Assembly: GCA_037482215.1 (NCBI GenBank)
Contig: CP148074.1
Coordinates: 1,736,001 to 1,800,000 of the forward strand
DNA: 64,000 nt
From: Pseudomonas mendocina
Lineage (GTDB): Bacteria > Pseudomonadota > Gammaproteobacteria > Pseudomonadales > Pseudomonadaceae
Reading direction: 5' to 3'
Numbering within the stretch: position 1 is the first letter of the stretch; the number at the start of each line of letters is the position of its first letter. The notes beneath the pieces were generated by a model. It was not told where the DNA came from, did no database searches, and worked only from the letters and a program-made list of their open reading frames with translations. The position numbers and the translations under genes are program-made. This document shows, in pieces, positions 19,631 through 29,484 of the stretch.

Positions 19631-20411
19631 ACATCATGAATCCATACCTCGTACGCTGCTGGTCGCATTTTTGGTTTGCCTGGTGTGTTCGGTACTGGTA
19701 TCAGCGGCAGCCGTTCTGTTGCGACCTGTACAGGTAGAGAACCGTCTATTTGATAAGCAGCAAAGTATCTTGCGTATCGCTGGGCTGGTTACACCGGAGA
19801 TGACCAAGAGCCAAATGCAGGCGCTGTATGCGGAGAAAATTTCTGCCCGTGTTGTTGATCTGGAGACGGGTAAATTTACTGATGCATACGATGCTGAGCA
19901 GTTTGATCCGCTGGCTGCAGCCAAGGACCCAGCTCTGTCAGATGCCCTTCAAGGGGCTGAAGACGTGGCCTCAATCCGCCGCCGTGAACGCTTCACCACG
20001 GTCTATGTCGTTGAAAACTCTGGGCAGATTGAAACGTTGATTCTGCCGGTCCGTGGCTACGGCCTGTGGTCCACCCTGTATGGCTTCCTCGCACTGAAGG
20101 GTGACTTAAATACTATTGCCGGTTTCGGTTTCTACCAGCACGGTGAAACGCCGGGCCTGGGTGGTGAAGTCGATAATCCGAAGTGGGTAGGGCAGTGGCC
20201 GGGTAAGCAGGTTTTTGACGCAGACGGTGCCATTGCCGTGCAAGCAGTCAAGGGCCATGTTGACGCACAAAGCCCTGAAGCGGCCTATCAGGTTGATGGC
20301 TTGGCTGGTGCCACGCTGACTACCAACGGGGTGAACAACCTGCTGCATTTCTGGCTGGGTGAGAACGGCTTCGGTCCCTTCATTGCCAAGCTGCGTGCCG
20401 GGGAGGCTTAA
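19623..20411 (+). CDS. nqrC: Nqr subunit C, periplasmic FMN-bearing subunit
   Basis: 262 residues from the ATG at 19623, inside the end of nqrB. A single N-terminal membrane helix ([22 protein letters not shown]) is followed by a periplasmic domain. [15 protein letters not shown] near residue 225 contains the DGxxGAT flavinylation motif recognised by ApbE, which is encoded at the end of this operon. An earlier in-frame ATG at 19584 lies deep in nqrB and was not chosen. Confidence 0.96.
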   Translation: MSKHHESIPRTLLVAFLVCLVCSVLVSAAAVLLRPVQVENRLFDKQQSILRIAGLVTPEMTKSQMQALYAEKISARVVDLETGKFTDAYDAEQFDPLAAAKDPALSDALQGAEDVASIRRRERFTTVYVVENSGQIETLILPVRGYGLWSTLYGFLALKGDLNTIAGFGFYQHGETPGLGGEVDNPKWVGQWPGKQVFDADGAIAVQAVKGHVDAQSPEAAYQVDGLAGATLTTNGVNNLLHFWLGENGFGPFIAKLRAGEA

Positions 20412-20413
20412 AA

Positions 20414-21082
20414 ATGTCTAAACCGACTGTCAAAAGTGTATTGCTGAGCCCAATTTTTCAGAACAACCCGATTGGTCTGCAAATTCTGGGTATTTGCTCG
20501 GCGCTGGCGGTAACGTCAAATCTGAACACTGCGCTGGTGATGTCCATAGCGTTGACGCTGGTGACGGGTTTTTCAAACCTGTTTATCTCGATCATCCGCA
20601 GCCAGATTCCCAGTGCGATTCGAATGATCGTGCAGGTGGTGATTATCGCGTCTCTGGTAATCGTGGTGGATCAGGTGCTTAAGGCGTTTGCCTATGCGCT
20701 GTCTAAACAGCTCTCCGTGTTTGTCGGGCTGATCATCACTAACTGTATTGTGATGGGGCGTGCTGAAGCGTTTGCCATGCAGAACCCGCCACTGATGTCT
20801 TTCCTCGATGGCATCGGTAATGGTCTGGGCTACAGCGCCATGTTGCTGGCGCTGGGCTTTATCCGCGAACTGTTCGGTGCCGGCAAGCTGTTTGGCCATG
20901 TGGTGTTGCCGACCGTCAATGACGGCGGCTGGTATGTACCTAACGGTCTGTTGCTGTTGCCACCATCTGCTTTCTTCTTGATTGGCCTGTTTATATGGGC
21001 GCTGCGTAGTTGGAAGAAAGAGCAGGTCGAGAAGCCTGATTACGTCATGGCCCCTCAGGTGTCGAATAAGGAGGCCTTTTAA
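20414..21082 (+). CDS. nqrD: Nqr subunit D, membrane subunit
   Basis: 222 residues and six predicted membrane helices. The paired cysteine region [16 protein letters not shown] and [15 protein letters not shown] match the half-helix cysteines that, in NqrD/NqrE, ligate the intramembrane [2Fe-2S] centre. It starts three bases after nqrC and directly abuts nqrE. The [25 protein letters not shown] N-terminus is characteristic of NqrD. Confidence 0.96.
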   Translation: MSKPTVKSVLLSPIFQNNPIGLQILGICSALAVTSNLNTALVMSIALTLVTGFSNLFISIIRSQIPSAIRMIVQVVIIASLVIVVDQVLKAFAYALSKQLSVFVGLIITNCIVMGRAEAFAMQNPPLMSFLDGIGNGLGYSAMLLALGFIRELFGAGKLFGHVVLPTVNDGGWYVPNGLLLLPPSAFFLIGLFIWALRSWKKEQVEKPDYVMAPQVSNKEAF

Positions 21083-21691
21083 ATGGAACATTACCTGAGT
21101 CTTTTCGTTCGGGCTGTGTTCGTTGAGAACATGGCGCTGGCATTCTTCCTGGGCATGTGCACCTTCTTGGCGATTTCCAAGAAGGTCGAAACAGCGATCA
21201 TGCTGGGCCTGACCGTTATTGTGGTGCAAGTCATCACGCTGCCACTGAACAACCTTGTGCTCAACTACATCCTTAAGGATGGTGCGTTGGCTTGGGCTGG
21301 CGTTGAAGGGGTCGACCTGAGCTTTATCGGTCTGATCTGCTACATTGGCGTGATTGCAGCGGTGGTGCAAATCCTTGAGCTGACGCTGGATAAGTTCCTG
21401 CCGTCGCTCTACAACACGCTGGGTATCTTCCTGCCTCTGATCACCGTGCACTGCGCCATTATGGGTGGCACGCTGTTCATGGTTGAGCGGGATTACAACT
21501 TCACTGAGAGTGTGGTGTATGGCTTGGGCTCGGGCGTGTCTTGGGCTTTGGCGATTGCCTTGCTGGCCGCGATCCGTGAGAAGCTTAAATACAGTGACGT
21601 GCCTGCAGGCCTGCGTGGCCTCGGCATCACCTTTATCACTGTTGGCCTGATGTCGTTGGGCTTCATGTCCTTCTCCGGCGTGCAACTGTAA
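21083..21691 (+). CDS. nqrE: Nqr subunit E, membrane subunit
   Basis: 202 residues, six membrane helices, homologous to Nqr[20 protein letters not shown] and [20 protein letters not shown] hold the cysteines expected to share the intramembrane iron-sulfur centre with NqrD. It begins immediately after the nqrD stop and lies nine bases before nqrF. Confidence 0.96.
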   Translation: MEHYLSLFVRAVFVENMALAFFLGMCTFLAISKKVETAIMLGLTVIVVQVITLPLNNLVLNYILKDGALAWAGVEGVDLSFIGLICYIGVIAAVVQILELTLDKFLPSLYNTLGIFLPLITVHCAIMGGTLFMVERDYNFTESVVYGLGSGVSWALAIALLAAIREKLKYSDVPAGLRGLGITFITVGLMSLGFMSFSGVQL

Positions 21692-21700
21692 GGGGCGGAC

Positions 21701-22927
21701 ATGTTGAATATGGATTTGGTTTTACCGATTGCTGTATTTACCGGCATGGTGCTGGTACTGGTATCGGTCATTCTTATTGCCCGGGCCAAGTTGGTCAGTG
21801 GCGGCGATGTGAGTATTGTCATCAATGATGAGAAGACCATCACTGTAGCTGCCGGCGGTAAGTTGCTGCAGACTCTGGCTGACAATGACATTTTCCTGTC
21901 TTCAGCGTGTGGCGGTGGTGGCACCTGCGCTCAGTGCAAATGCATTGTTGAATCCGGTGGTGGGGAAATGCTCGCTACCGAGGAGTCACATTTCAATCGT
22001 CGCGAAGCTAAAGAGGGCTGGCGTTTGTCTTGCCAAACGCCAGTAAAGCAGGACATGAAGATTCATGTTCCTGAAGAAGTTTTTGGCGTGAAGAAGTGGG
22101 AGTGCACGGTCGAGTCTAACCCGAACGTGGCCACCTTCATTAAGGAACTGACCCTGCGCTTGCCTGAAGGGGAGAATGTTCACTTCCGTGCTGGTGGCTA
22201 TGTCCAGCTGGAGTGCCCACCACACGAGGTGCATTACAAAGACTTCGATATTCAGGAAGAGTACCGCGGCGATTGGGACAAATTTAACCAGTGGAAGTAC
22301 GTATCCAAGGTTGAAGAAACCGTGATCCGTGCCTACTCCATGGCGAACTACCCGGAAGAAGAGGGTATTGTTAAGTTCAATATCCGCATCGCATCACCTC
22401 CGCCGTCCAATGACAGCGTCCCACCAGGCAAAATGTCCTCTTGGGTATTTAGCTTGAAGCCGGGCGATAAAGTGACTGTGTATGGTCCCTTTGGTGAGTT
22501 CTTCGCTAAGGACACAGAAGCAGAGATGGTCTTTATCGGCGGTGGTGCGGGCATGGCGCCGATGCGTTCGCACATTTTCGATCAGCTTAAGCGTCTGAAA
22601 TCTACTCGTAAGATCAGCTTCTGGTACGGCGCCCGTTCGCTGCGTGAAGCCTTCTACACCGAGGAGTTCGACCAGCTGCAAGCCGAAAACCCGAACTTTC
22701 AGTGGCACTTGGCTTTGTCAGATCCGCTGCCTGAAGACAACTGGACAGGCTACACCGGCTTCATCCATAACGTGCTGTACGAGAACTACCTCAAAGACCA
22801 TCCGGCCCCTGAGGATTGCGAGTTCTATATGTGCGGCCCACCCATGATGAACGCCTCGGTGATCAAGATGCTGGTCGATTTGGGAGTAGAGGAGGAGAAT
22901 ATCCTGCTCGACGACTTCGGCGGCTAA
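21701..22927 (+). CDS. nqrF: Nqr subunit F, NADH-oxidising subunit
   Basis: 408 residues. One N-terminal membrane helix precedes a plant-type [2Fe-2S] domain with [12 protein letters not shown] (about 69-80) and a fourth cysteine in LSCQTP. A ferredoxin-NADP reductase-like module follows, with the FAD motif [11 protein letters not shown] and the NADH-binding [12 protein letters not shown] and [12 protein letters not shown]. It takes hydride from NADH and passes electrons to the other subunits. Length and motif order are normal. Confidence 0.97.
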   Translation: MLNMDLVLPIAVFTGMVLVLVSVILIARAKLVSGGDVSIVINDEKTITVAAGGKLLQTLADNDIFLSSACGGGGTCAQCKCIVESGGGEMLATEESHFNRREAKEGWRLSCQTPVKQDMKIHVPEEVFGVKKWECTVESNPNVATFIKELTLRLPEGENVHFRAGGYVQLECPPHEVHYKDFDIQEEYRGDWDKFNQWKYVSKVEETVIRAYSMANYPEEEGIVKFNIRIASPPPSNDSVPPGKMSSWVFSLKPGDKVTVYGPFGEFFAKDTEAEMVFIGGGAGMAPMRSHIFDQLKRLKSTRKISFWYGARSLREAFYTEEFDQLQAENPNFQWHLALSDPLPEDNWTGYTGFIHNVLYENYLKDHPAPEDCEFYMCGPPMMNASVIKMLVDLGVEEENILLDDFGG

Positions 22928-22929
22928 GC

Positions 22930-23955
22930 ATGAATTTTGTGTACCTTCGACCCGTTATTGTTGCCAGCTTGCTGGCAGCCTTAACGGGTTGCGGCTTTTC
23001 TGATCGTGTAGAAGAGTTTTCCGGCCCGACTATGGGTAGCACCTACACCATCAAATATGTCCGCAGCAGTCAAACGCCTGCTCTTGAGCAACTCAAGCAG
23101 GAAACCGAAGCCATTCTGGCTGAGGTGGACCAACAAATGTCCACCTACCGTCCTGACTCGATAATCGAACAGTTTAACGATGCGCCAGCAGGCACTTGCC
23201 AAGTGATGCCGGCGCCTGTGTTTACACTGATCGACACGGGGCGTGAATTGAACGCGCTCAGTAATGGTGCATTCGATCTGACCCTTGAACCATTGCTGAA
23301 CCTGTGGGGGTTCGGCCCCAAAGCACGCGTAGAGAAGGTTCCTGATGATGCCGCTCTAGCCAATGCCAAGGCTTTGATCGGTATGCAGCACCTGCGACGT
23401 GAAGGCGACCAGCTGTGTAAAGACATCAATGTTCAGGTCGACTTCAACAGTATCGCTGCGGGCTATACCGTAGACCGGATTATTCAACGATTTGCTGAAC
23501 TGGGCATTAGCAGCGCCCTGGTTGAGGTGACGGGTGAGCTTAAGGCTGTCGGTAAGAAGCCTGATGGCAAGGCTTGGCGCATTGCGGTGGAGGCCCCGCA
23601 GACCGATCAGCGAATAGCTCAACGTATAATTGAACTGGATGGTTACGGAGTGTCTACTTCCGGTGACTATCGCAATTACTTTGAAGAAAACGGCAAGCGG
23701 TACTCACATACGCTTGATCCATCAACCGGCGCGCCGATTACCCACAGTCTGGCGGCGGTAACGGTAATTGACCCTTCGACGTTGCGAGCTGATGGGTTAT
23801 CTACTGCACTGATGGTTCTGGGCACTGAGCGTGGCATGGCGCTTGCTGAGCAACTTGGCGTTGCAGCATTTTTCGTGACTCGCAGTGCTGACGGGTTTGT
23901 CACAGAAGGCTCCAGCACATTCGAGCGCCTGTTTGCTGAAGGAGATAAGCAATGA
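22930..23955 (+). CDS. apbE: FAD:protein FMN transferase
   Basis: 341 residues from the ATG at 22930, two bases after nqrF; a longer frame reading into nqrF is not credible. The N-terminus is a lipoprotein signal with lipobox LTGC. The body shows GPTMGSTYTIKY, the acidic DFNSIAAGYTVD, and SGDYRNYFEENGKRYSHTLDPSTGAP, all ApbE signatures. It attaches FMN covalently to threonines of NqrB and NqrC. Its stop overlaps the start of nqrM by four bases (ATGA). Confidence 0.96.
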   Translation: MNFVYLRPVIVASLLAALTGCGFSDRVEEFSGPTMGSTYTIKYVRSSQTPALEQLKQETEAILAEVDQQMSTYRPDSIIEQFNDAPAGTCQVMPAPVFTLIDTGRELNALSNGAFDLTLEPLLNLWGFGPKARVEKVPDDAALANAKALIGMQHLRREGDQLCKDINVQVDFNSIAAGYTVDRIIQRFAELGISSALVEVTGELKAVGKKPDGKAWRIAVEAPQTDQRIAQRIIELDGYGVSTSGDYRNYFEENGKRYSHTLDPSTGAPITHSLAAVTVIDPSTLRADGLSTALMVLGTERGMALAEQLGVAAFFVTRSADGFVTEGSSTFERLFAEGDKQ

Positions 23956-24179
23956 TATTTGCCATGGCATTTTTAACCATGCTGATAGTTGTTGGCATGA
24001 TGGCTGTCGGCGTAATGATGGGGCGCAAGCCTATCGCCGGAGCATGTGGTGGGATCGCCAGTTTGGGCATTGAGAAAGAGTGCTCGATCTGTGGCGGTAA
24101 CCGTGAGAAGTGCGAAGAGATTAATAGCGCACCGCAAAATGATGCGGATGCGTTGGCCTATGACGCGAGCAAGTCTTAA
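23952..24179 (+). CDS. nqrM: Nqr maturation protein NqrM
   Basis: 75 residues. One N-terminal membrane helix is followed by cysteines in GACGG and ECSICGGNREKCEE. This small DUF539 protein is required in Vibrio for assembling the iron-sulfur centre in NqrD/NqrE. It closes the nqr operon and overlaps apbE by four bases. The tail is polar and unstructured. Confidence 0.93.
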   Translation: MIFAMAFLTMLIVVGMMAVGVMMGRKPIAGACGGIASLGIEKECSICGGNREKCEEINSAPQNDADALAYDASKS

Positions 24180-24294
24180 CTGATTCTTAGCTCAAGGGGC
24201 AGTGATTTATTGGTATTAATCAAACCGTCTACAGTACGTGGACGGTCTCGCCGGAGTAAAACACATTGGCTCCGGTACGTTCTGAGGAGTAATC

Positions 24295-25689
24295 ATGGCG
24301 GTTTATAACTACGACGTAGTGGTGCTGGGGTCCGGTCCTGCAGGTGAGGGTGCGGCAATGAATGCATCCAAGGCCGGGCGCAAGGTTGCTGTAGTGGATA
24401 ACCGTCGTGAGGTTGGGGGCAACTGCACTCACCTGGGTACGATTCCGTCGAAGGCGCTGCGACACTCCGTTCGCCAGATCATGCAGTTCAACACCAACCC
24501 CATGTTCCGTCAGATTGGCGAGCCGCGTTGGTTCTCGTTTCCTGATGTGCTGAAAAGTGCTGAGCGGGTGATCGCCAAGCAAGTTACCTCGCGTACCGGC
24601 TATTACGCACGTAACCGCATTGATGTGTTTTTCGGTACTGGCAGCTTTGCGGATGAAAACACCATTGAGGTGGTTTGCCCCAATGGTGCCGTCGAAAAAC
24701 TGGTGGCCAAGCAAATCGTTGTAGCAACCGGTTCTCGTCCATACCGTCCTGCTGACGTGGACTTCTCTCACCCACGCGTCTATGACAGCGACACCATTCT
24801 GACTCTCAGCCACACTCCGCGCCGTCTCATCATTTACGGGGCCGGTGTGATTGGCTCTGAGTACGCTTCGATTTTCAGTGGTCTTGGGGTATTGGTTGAC
24901 CTGATCGACAACCGTGATCAGCTGCTGAGCTTCCTTGATGATGAAATTTCCGATGCGCTGAGCTACCACCTGCGTAATAACAACGTGTTGGTGCGCCACA
25001 ACGAAGAATATGAGCGTATCGAGGGCTTGGAAAACGGTGTGATTCTGCACCTCAAGTCGGGAAAGAAGATCAAGGCAGACGCCTTGCTATGGTGTAACGG
25101 CCGCACCGGTAACACTGATCAGCTGGGCCTGGAAAACATCGGTATCAAGGCTAACAGCCGTGGGCAGATTGAGGTCGACAAGCATTACCGCACATCTGTC
25201 GCGAATGTATACGCAGCGGGTGATGTTATCGGCTGGCCGAGCCTGGCCAGTGCTGCATACGACCAAGGGCGTTCTGCTTCTGGCAACATTTGTGAAGGCG
25301 ACAACTGGCATTACGTGGATGATGTACCGACCGGTATTTACACCATCCCTGAAATTAGCTCGGTGGGTAAGAACGAGCGTGAATTGACCCAAGCGAAAAT
25401 CCCTTACGAAGTGGGTAAGGCGTTCTTCAAGGGTATGGCCCGTGCACAGATTTCCAGTGAGCCGGTGGGCATGCTGAAGATCCTGTTCCATCGTGAAACT
25501 TTGGAAATCCTGGGTGTTCACTGCTTCGGGTATCAGGCCTCGGAGATCGTTCACATCGGTCAAGCAATCATGAACCAGCCGGGTGAGTTGAATACCCTGA
25601 AGTATTTCGTCAACACCACGTTTAACTACCCGACTATGGCGGAAGCCTACCGTGTGGCTGCGTTTGATGGCCTGAATCGCCTTTTTTAA
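24295..25689 (+). CDS. sthA: Soluble pyridine nucleotide transhydrogenase
   Basis: 464 residues, a cytoplasmic FAD enzyme that moves hydride between NADPH and NAD. The FAD motif [12 protein letters not shown] starts at residue 11. [13 protein letters not shown] (42-53) corresponds to the redox-active region of lipoamide dehydrogenase-type proteins, but the second cysteine is Thr49, as is typical of SthA. A second Rossmann motif is at [18 protein letters not shown]. It is preceded by a possible 9-bp hairpin (24224-24246) and ends at a strong terminator. Its position after nqr groups two NADH-handling activities. Confidence 0.96.
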   Translation: MAVYNYDVVVLGSGPAGEGAAMNASKAGRKVAVVDNRREVGGNCTHLGTIPSKALRHSVRQIMQFNTNPMFRQIGEPRWFSFPDVLKSAERVIAKQVTSRTGYYARNRIDVFFGTGSFADENTIEVVCPNGAVEKLVAKQIVVATGSRPYRPADVDFSHPRVYDSDTILTLSHTPRRLIIYGAGVIGSEYASIFSGLGVLVDLIDNRDQLLSFLDDEISDALSYHLRNNNVLVRHNEEYERIEGLENGVILHLKSGKKIKADALLWCNGRTGNTDQLGLENIGIKANSRGQIEVDKHYRTSVANVYAAGDVIGWPSLASAAYDQGRSASGNICEGDNWHYVDDVPTGIYTIPEISSVGKNERELTQAKIPYEVGKAFFKGMARAQISSEPVGMLKILFHRETLEILGVHCFGYQASEIVHIGQAIMNQPGELNTLKYFVNTTFNYPTMAEAYRVAAFDGLNRLF

Positions 25690-25796
25690 GCGACTCCGGC
25701 CGGCGGCCTGAGCCGGTCGGGGGGGATCCGTTCAGCAACTCAAGCGACTGGCGTTGGCCTAATCGGGAGAGTTTCTGATCAGGCGGCCTAAGAAAG

Positions 25797-25824
25797 AAAC
25801 CGGCTCAATTGAGCCGGTTTTTTT
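25797..25824. terminator. Terminator between convergent sthA and GDPD genes
   Basis: A perfect palindrome AAACCGGCTCAA/TTGAGCCGGTTT (25797-25820) is followed by TTTT on the plus strand. The minus-strand tail is also T-rich. Good intrinsic terminator for sthA and probably for the GDPD gene. Confidence 0.9.
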
Positions 25825-25844
25825 GTCGGTGCGAAGCTGTGGGG

Positions 25845-26576
25845 TTATGCGCAGGCCGCTTTGCCGAGAGTGTCGACTGCAATACCTGGGAAGTCGGTGA
25901 TGATGCTGTCTACGCCAAAGTTAGCTAGTCGGCGCATCAGCGCTGGCTCATTTACCGTCCATACGGATACATGCAGACCGTTTTTCTGCGCCTTAAGCAA
26001 GCGCTCCGGGGTGCAGAGTGTCCAGTTCAGGGCCAGCAAATGGCAGCCATAGTTTTTCGCCACTTTGAGCGGGTCCAGCCAGGCATATTCAGCCACCAAG
26101 CCCCGCTTAAGATGGGGCGCCAGCTCTTTCAGCGCACTCAGTACCACGCGGGAGCTGGAAGTGACGGTGACTTTGTCGGCTAAGTGGTACTTAGCCGTTA
26201 GTGCCGCGATTTGCTCTACCAACCGTGCGGATCGAACTTTCGAGGCGCTTTTCACTTCAAGCTGCCAGTGTTCGAAGTCGCATTGTTGAAACAGCTCTTC
26301 CAAACGCGGGATCGGGCACGGTGTGAGTGCACCCGGACCGCCTTTGCGGGCGTCGTAGGTCACCAGCTCATCTGCGTCATGTTCAACCACTTTTCCGCGG
26401 CGCCCGGTGGTACGTTTCAGGGTCGGGTCGTGGATAACCATTAGCTCGCCGTCACGAGATAGATGTAAATCCAGCTCACAGCGACGTACGCCGTGCTGGA
26501 GACACTGTTGGAAACTGGCCAACGTATTTTCCGGCACCTCACCTTTGGCACCGCGATGTCCGTAGATAACTGTCAC
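25845..26576 (-). CDS. Glycerophosphodiester phosphodiesterase
   Basis: 243 residues, GTG start whose GTGA overlaps the stop of the upstream gene. It carries the GDPD signature: YGHRGAKGEVPENTLASF near the N-terminus (catalytic His-Arg and Glu-Asn), then ELDLHLSRDGELMVIHDPTLKRTT. It hydrolyses deacylated phospholipid headgroups to glycerol-3-phosphate and an alcohol. No signal peptide is evident, which suggests the cytoplasmic UgpQ-like form. It belongs to a three-gene minus-strand run with the small exported protein and the PilZ protein. Confidence 0.94.
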   Translation of the reverse strand: MTVIYGHRGAKGEVPENTLASFQQCLQHGVRRCELDLHLSRDGELMVIHDPTLKRTTGRRGKVVEHDADELVTYDARKGGPGALTPCPIPRLEELFQQCDFEHWQLEVKSASKVRSARLVEQIAALTAKYHLADKVTVTSSSRVVLSALKELAPHLKRGLVAEYAWLDPLKVAKNYGCHLLALNWTLCTPERLLKAQKNGLHVSVWTVNEPALMRRLANFGVDSIITDFPGIAVDTLGKAACA

Positions 26577-26866
26577 TGCTGCTCCTTGAGTAGGCTGGGG
26601 CTGGAATGATGGCGAACACTGTTGATGACGTGATCGTACTCGAAGTAGACGCTGAATTCGCGGTAGTCCCAGCGCGTGATGGGCGGATTGCCAACGCTGG
26701 GGTGTTCCTCATCGGCCAGGCCGAAGCGCTCTAGCACGCTACGTCTGCTCTCGCCGTATGTGGGTAGGCTGCTCAGGTCGGAACCTTGCTGGCCGACTGG
26801 GATGTGCAAGGTACCGGCCAGAGTCAGGCCGGGCAGAAATATTAGGGAGAACAGGGGGGCTCTCAT
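26573..26866 (-). CDS. Small exported protein, BamE-like outline, function unknown
   Basis: 97 residues with an N-terminal signal peptide (LFSLIFLPGLTLAG). The mature part has the pattern of a SmpA/BamE-type fold: a helix containing GESRRSVLERFG, then ITRWDYREFSVYFEYDHVINSVRHH. I see this as fold resemblance only. It is too short for certainty and lacks a lipobox cysteine. It overlaps the GDPD start by four bases and lies seven bases after the PilZ gene, so the three are very probably co-transcribed. Confidence 0.75.
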   Translation of the reverse strand: MRAPLFSLIFLPGLTLAGTLHIPVGQQGSDLSSLPTYGESRRSVLERFGLADEEHPSVGNPPITRWDYREFSVYFEYDHVINSVRHHSSPSLLKEQQ

Positions 26867-26873
26867 GCTGTGC

Positions 26874-27449
26874 TTACTTGGGCTGCTTCAATGCCTCGCG
26901 GCGCTTTTGCGCCTGGCGCTGCAAGATGTGGCGTGCAAGGGTTTGGCGTTGGGCCTCGGTCAGCGATTCAAATTCGAGGCCCAGTTCAAATTTTTCATTG
27001 GCCACAGGCCGGCAGTGAATAACGCGGGCCCGTAAGAGAAGACCCAGTGCCTGAGGCATCAGGATCATTTTCAGCGCCAGATGGCTATTGGCTTGGACGG
27101 GGCTGTTGTGTAAGAAATTGATACCGGCTTCGGAGATGCTGACTTCACGCGCCGGGCCGATATCGCGCAACAGGCTCTGAGACAGTGCCTGCCCCAATAG
27201 CTCAATACGTTTGTTGGTTAGCTTGAGGTAGTTGGCCAGGGTGCGGTCACGTTCGCCGATGCTGCGCAGCAGGTGCTGGGATTCAATTTCCATCAGTTGC
27301 AGGTCGCTGAGCAGATTGAACAGTGGTGAACTGTCGTGAAGTTCATCACCAGACACTGCGTCTGCACCCGTTAGCTGGGTGAATTCCAGTGCTATCGTGT
27401 CGTCGATACGATAGTATTCGCGGCGATCAATATCTTCTTGCATCGGCAT
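26874..27449 (-). CDS. PilZ-domain protein
   Basis: 191 residues, start at 27449 with AAGGA six bases upstream. The N-terminal RREYYRIDD contains the RxxxR half of the cyclic di-GMP-binding motif. A long helical middle (about 40-95) precedes the PilZ barrel, where the second motif appears as SISEAG instead of the usual D/N-x-S-x-x-G. Binding of cyclic di-GMP is therefore plausible but the first position is altered. It diverges from lolC and heads the run with the small exported protein and GDPD. Confidence 0.8.
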   Translation of the reverse strand: MPMQEDIDRREYYRIDDTIALEFTQLTGADAVSGDELHDSSPLFNLLSDLQLMEIESQHLLRSIGERDRTLANYLKLTNKRIELLGQALSQSLLRDIGPAREVSISEAGINFLHNSPVQANSHLALKMILMPQALGLLLRARVIHCRPVANEKFELGLEFESLTEAQRQTLARHILQRQAQKRREALKQPK

Positions 27450-27542
27450 GGCGAATCCTTAGCAACAGTAGTGGTCAGAGTGTACGGCCGCTTTTTCAGC
27501 CCTGCCACAAGGACGTTTCTTTTTCCCGCGAATCAGCCCGAC

Positions 27543-28793
27543 ATGTTCAGACCATTATTTGTATTTATTGGTACACGCTACACGCGGGCCAAGCGCCGCA
27601 GTCATTTTGTTTCGTTTATTTCCATGACTTCTATGATCGGGCTGGCGCTGGGCGTGCTGGTAATGATTCTGGTGTTGTCGGTTATGAACGGCTTCGACCA
27701 CGAAATGCGCACCCGTGTCCTCGGCATGGTGCCCCATGCCACGATTGAAAGCCCAACTCCCATCAGTGATTGGCGCAACTTGGCGCAACGGGTTCAAGAG
27801 AACCCGCAGGTTGTAGCGGTGGCCCCGTTTAGCCAGATGCAGGGTTTGCTCAGTAACAACGGGCAAGTGCAGAAGGTGCTGATTAACGCAATCGACCCGG
27901 CTGAGGAGTCGAAAGTCTCGATCATTGATGGCTTCTTCCAACAGGGTAATCTCCAAGCTCTTAAGGCTGGTGAATTCGGCATGGTGCTGGGGGATAAGGC
28001 GGCATCTAAGCTGGGCGTTGGCCTAGGCGACAAGATCACGTTTGTTGCGCCGGAAGTAACCGTAACGCCAGGCGGGATGTTTCCGCGTCTTAAGCGTTTC
28101 ACTGTGGTGGGCATCTTCCATGTTGGCGCTGGTGAGGTGGATGGGCATCTGGCCCTGACCCACGTGCAGGACATCGCTCGTCTGCAACGTTGGAAACCTG
28201 ATCAGGTTCAGGGCGTGCGTTTGAAGTTTGCCGACCTTTTCCAAGCCCCGCGCACGGCGTGGGCGTTGTCTGAGCAGTTGGGCAATGGCGACTACTATGC
28301 TCGCGATTGGACCCGCACTCACGGCAATCTGTATCAGGCTATCCGCATGGAAAAGGCCATGATCGGCTTGCTGTTACTGCTGATCGTGGCAGTGGCGGCA
28401 TTCAACATCATCTCCACGTTGGTTATGGTCGTGACGGATAAGAAGGGCGACATCGCGATTCTCCGTACCTTAGGCGCCACGCCGGGGCAGATCATGGCCA
28501 TCTTTATGGTTCAGGGTACGGTGATCGGTGTATTCGGCACGTTGATTGGGGCGGTGCTGGGTATTCTGGCCGCGTTGAATATCAGCCGTTTTATCGCCTG
28601 GGTAGAACAGGTGCTGGGTATTCAGTTTCTTAATGCGGATGTTTATTTCATCGACTATCTGCCTTCACAGTTGATGCTGCCGGACGTACTCATGGTGTGT
28701 GGTGCAGCATTGCTTCTGAGTTTTTTAGCCACCCTTTATCCGGCTTGGCGTGCTGCACGTACCCAGCCAGCGGAGGCTCTGCGTTATGAGTGA
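27543..28793 (+). CDS. lolC: Lipoprotein-releasing ABC transporter permease, LolC type
   Basis: 416 residues from the ATG at 27543; an earlier in-frame ATG at 27438 lies over the divergent PilZ gene and was rejected. Four membrane helices: one near residues 20-50 ([16 protein letters not shown]) and three in the C-terminal half ([20 protein letters not shown] onward), with a large periplasmic domain between. With LolD and the second permease it extracts outer-membrane lipoproteins for LolA. It overlaps lolD by eight bases. Confidence 0.93.
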   Translation: MFRPLFVFIGTRYTRAKRRSHFVSFISMTSMIGLALGVLVMILVLSVMNGFDHEMRTRVLGMVPHATIESPTPISDWRNLAQRVQENPQVVAVAPFSQMQGLLSNNGQVQKVLINAIDPAEESKVSIIDGFFQQGNLQALKAGEFGMVLGDKAASKLGVGLGDKITFVAPEVTVTPGGMFPRLKRFTVVGIFHVGAGEVDGHLALTHVQDIARLQRWKPDQVQGVRLKFADLFQAPRTAWALSEQLGNGDYYARDWTRTHGNLYQAIRMEKAMIGLLLLLIVAVAAFNIISTLVMVVTDKKGDIAILRTLGATPGQIMAIFMVQGTVIGVFGTLIGAVLGILAALNISRFIAWVEQVLGIQFLNADVYFIDYLPSQLMLPDVLMVCGAALLLSFLATLYPAWRAARTQPAEALRYE

Positions 28794-29484
28794 TCAGGTT
28801 ATGCAAGATCGGGCGGTTTTGAGTTGTCGCAACCTTGGCAAAAGTTATGACGAGGGTCCGCAGTCGGTTGTGGTTCTGCAAGATCTGCAGCTAGAGCTTC
28901 ATCCTGGGGAGCGTGTGGCCATCGTCGGCAGTTCCGGCTCGGGTAAAAGTACCTTGCTAAATATGCTGGGTGGGCTGGATACGCCTAGCACGGGTAGTGT
29001 CTGGTTGGCTGGTGAAGAACTGTCTGCGCTGAATGAAAAACAACGAGGCTTACTGCGCAATCGGGCGCTGGGCTTTGTTTATCAGTTTCACCATCTGCTG
29101 CCTGAGTTCACAGCGCTGGAGAATGTGTGCATGCCACTGCTGATCGGTCGCACGCCGATCCATGAAGCTCGTGAGCGTGCTACGGCATTGTTGGAGCGAG
29201 TGGGGTTGGGCCATCGTCTGGCGCACAAACCGGCAGAGCTGTCAGGTGGTGAGCGTCAGCGGGTGGCGATTGCCCGTGCTTTGGTGAACCGTCCGGGGCT
29301 GGTGCTGCTGGATGAGCCGACCGGTAACTTGGATCAGCACACAGCACAAGGTATTCAGGAGCTTATGAAGGAGCTGAGCAGCTCTTCTCAGACTGCATTC
29401 TTGGTCGTTACTCACGATATGTCTCTGGCGCAGCAGATGGATCGCGTGCTGCGTCTGGAAGGCGGTAAGTTGGTGGCTGCCTGA
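28786..29484 (+). CDS. lolD: Lipoprotein-releasing ABC transporter ATPase
   Basis: 232 residues from the ATG at 28786. Walker A is [12 protein letters not shown], the signature is [14 protein letters not shown], and Walker B with catalytic Glu is [11 protein letters not shown]; the H-loop is VTHD. The LolD-specific pattern [16 protein letters not shown] is present. It energises lipoprotein release from the inner membrane. It is sandwiched between the two permease genes and overlaps both, giving strong translational coupling. Confidence 0.97.
   Translation: MSDQVMQDRAVLSCRNLGKSYDEGPQSVVVLQDLQLELHPGERVAIVGSSGSGKSTLLNMLGGLDTPSTGSVWLAGEELSALNEKQRGLLRNRALGFVYQFHHLLPEFTALENVCMPLLIGRTPIHEARERATALLERVGLGHRLAHKPAELSGGERQRVAIARALVNRPGLVLLDEPTGNLDQHTAQGIQELMKELSSSSQTAFLVVTHDMSLAQQMDRVLRLEGGKLVAA

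Noticed and set aside
20573..21685. 370-codon frame antisense to nqrD/nqrE
   Set aside because: Extremely His/Gln-rich product, as expected from the reverse complement of membrane protein codons.
24224..24246. Hairpin upstream of sthA (ACCGTCTAC/GTGGACGGT) as a terminator or riboswitch
   Set aside because: Nine pairs including a G-T, no T tract and no recognisable aptamer; too little to annotate separately.
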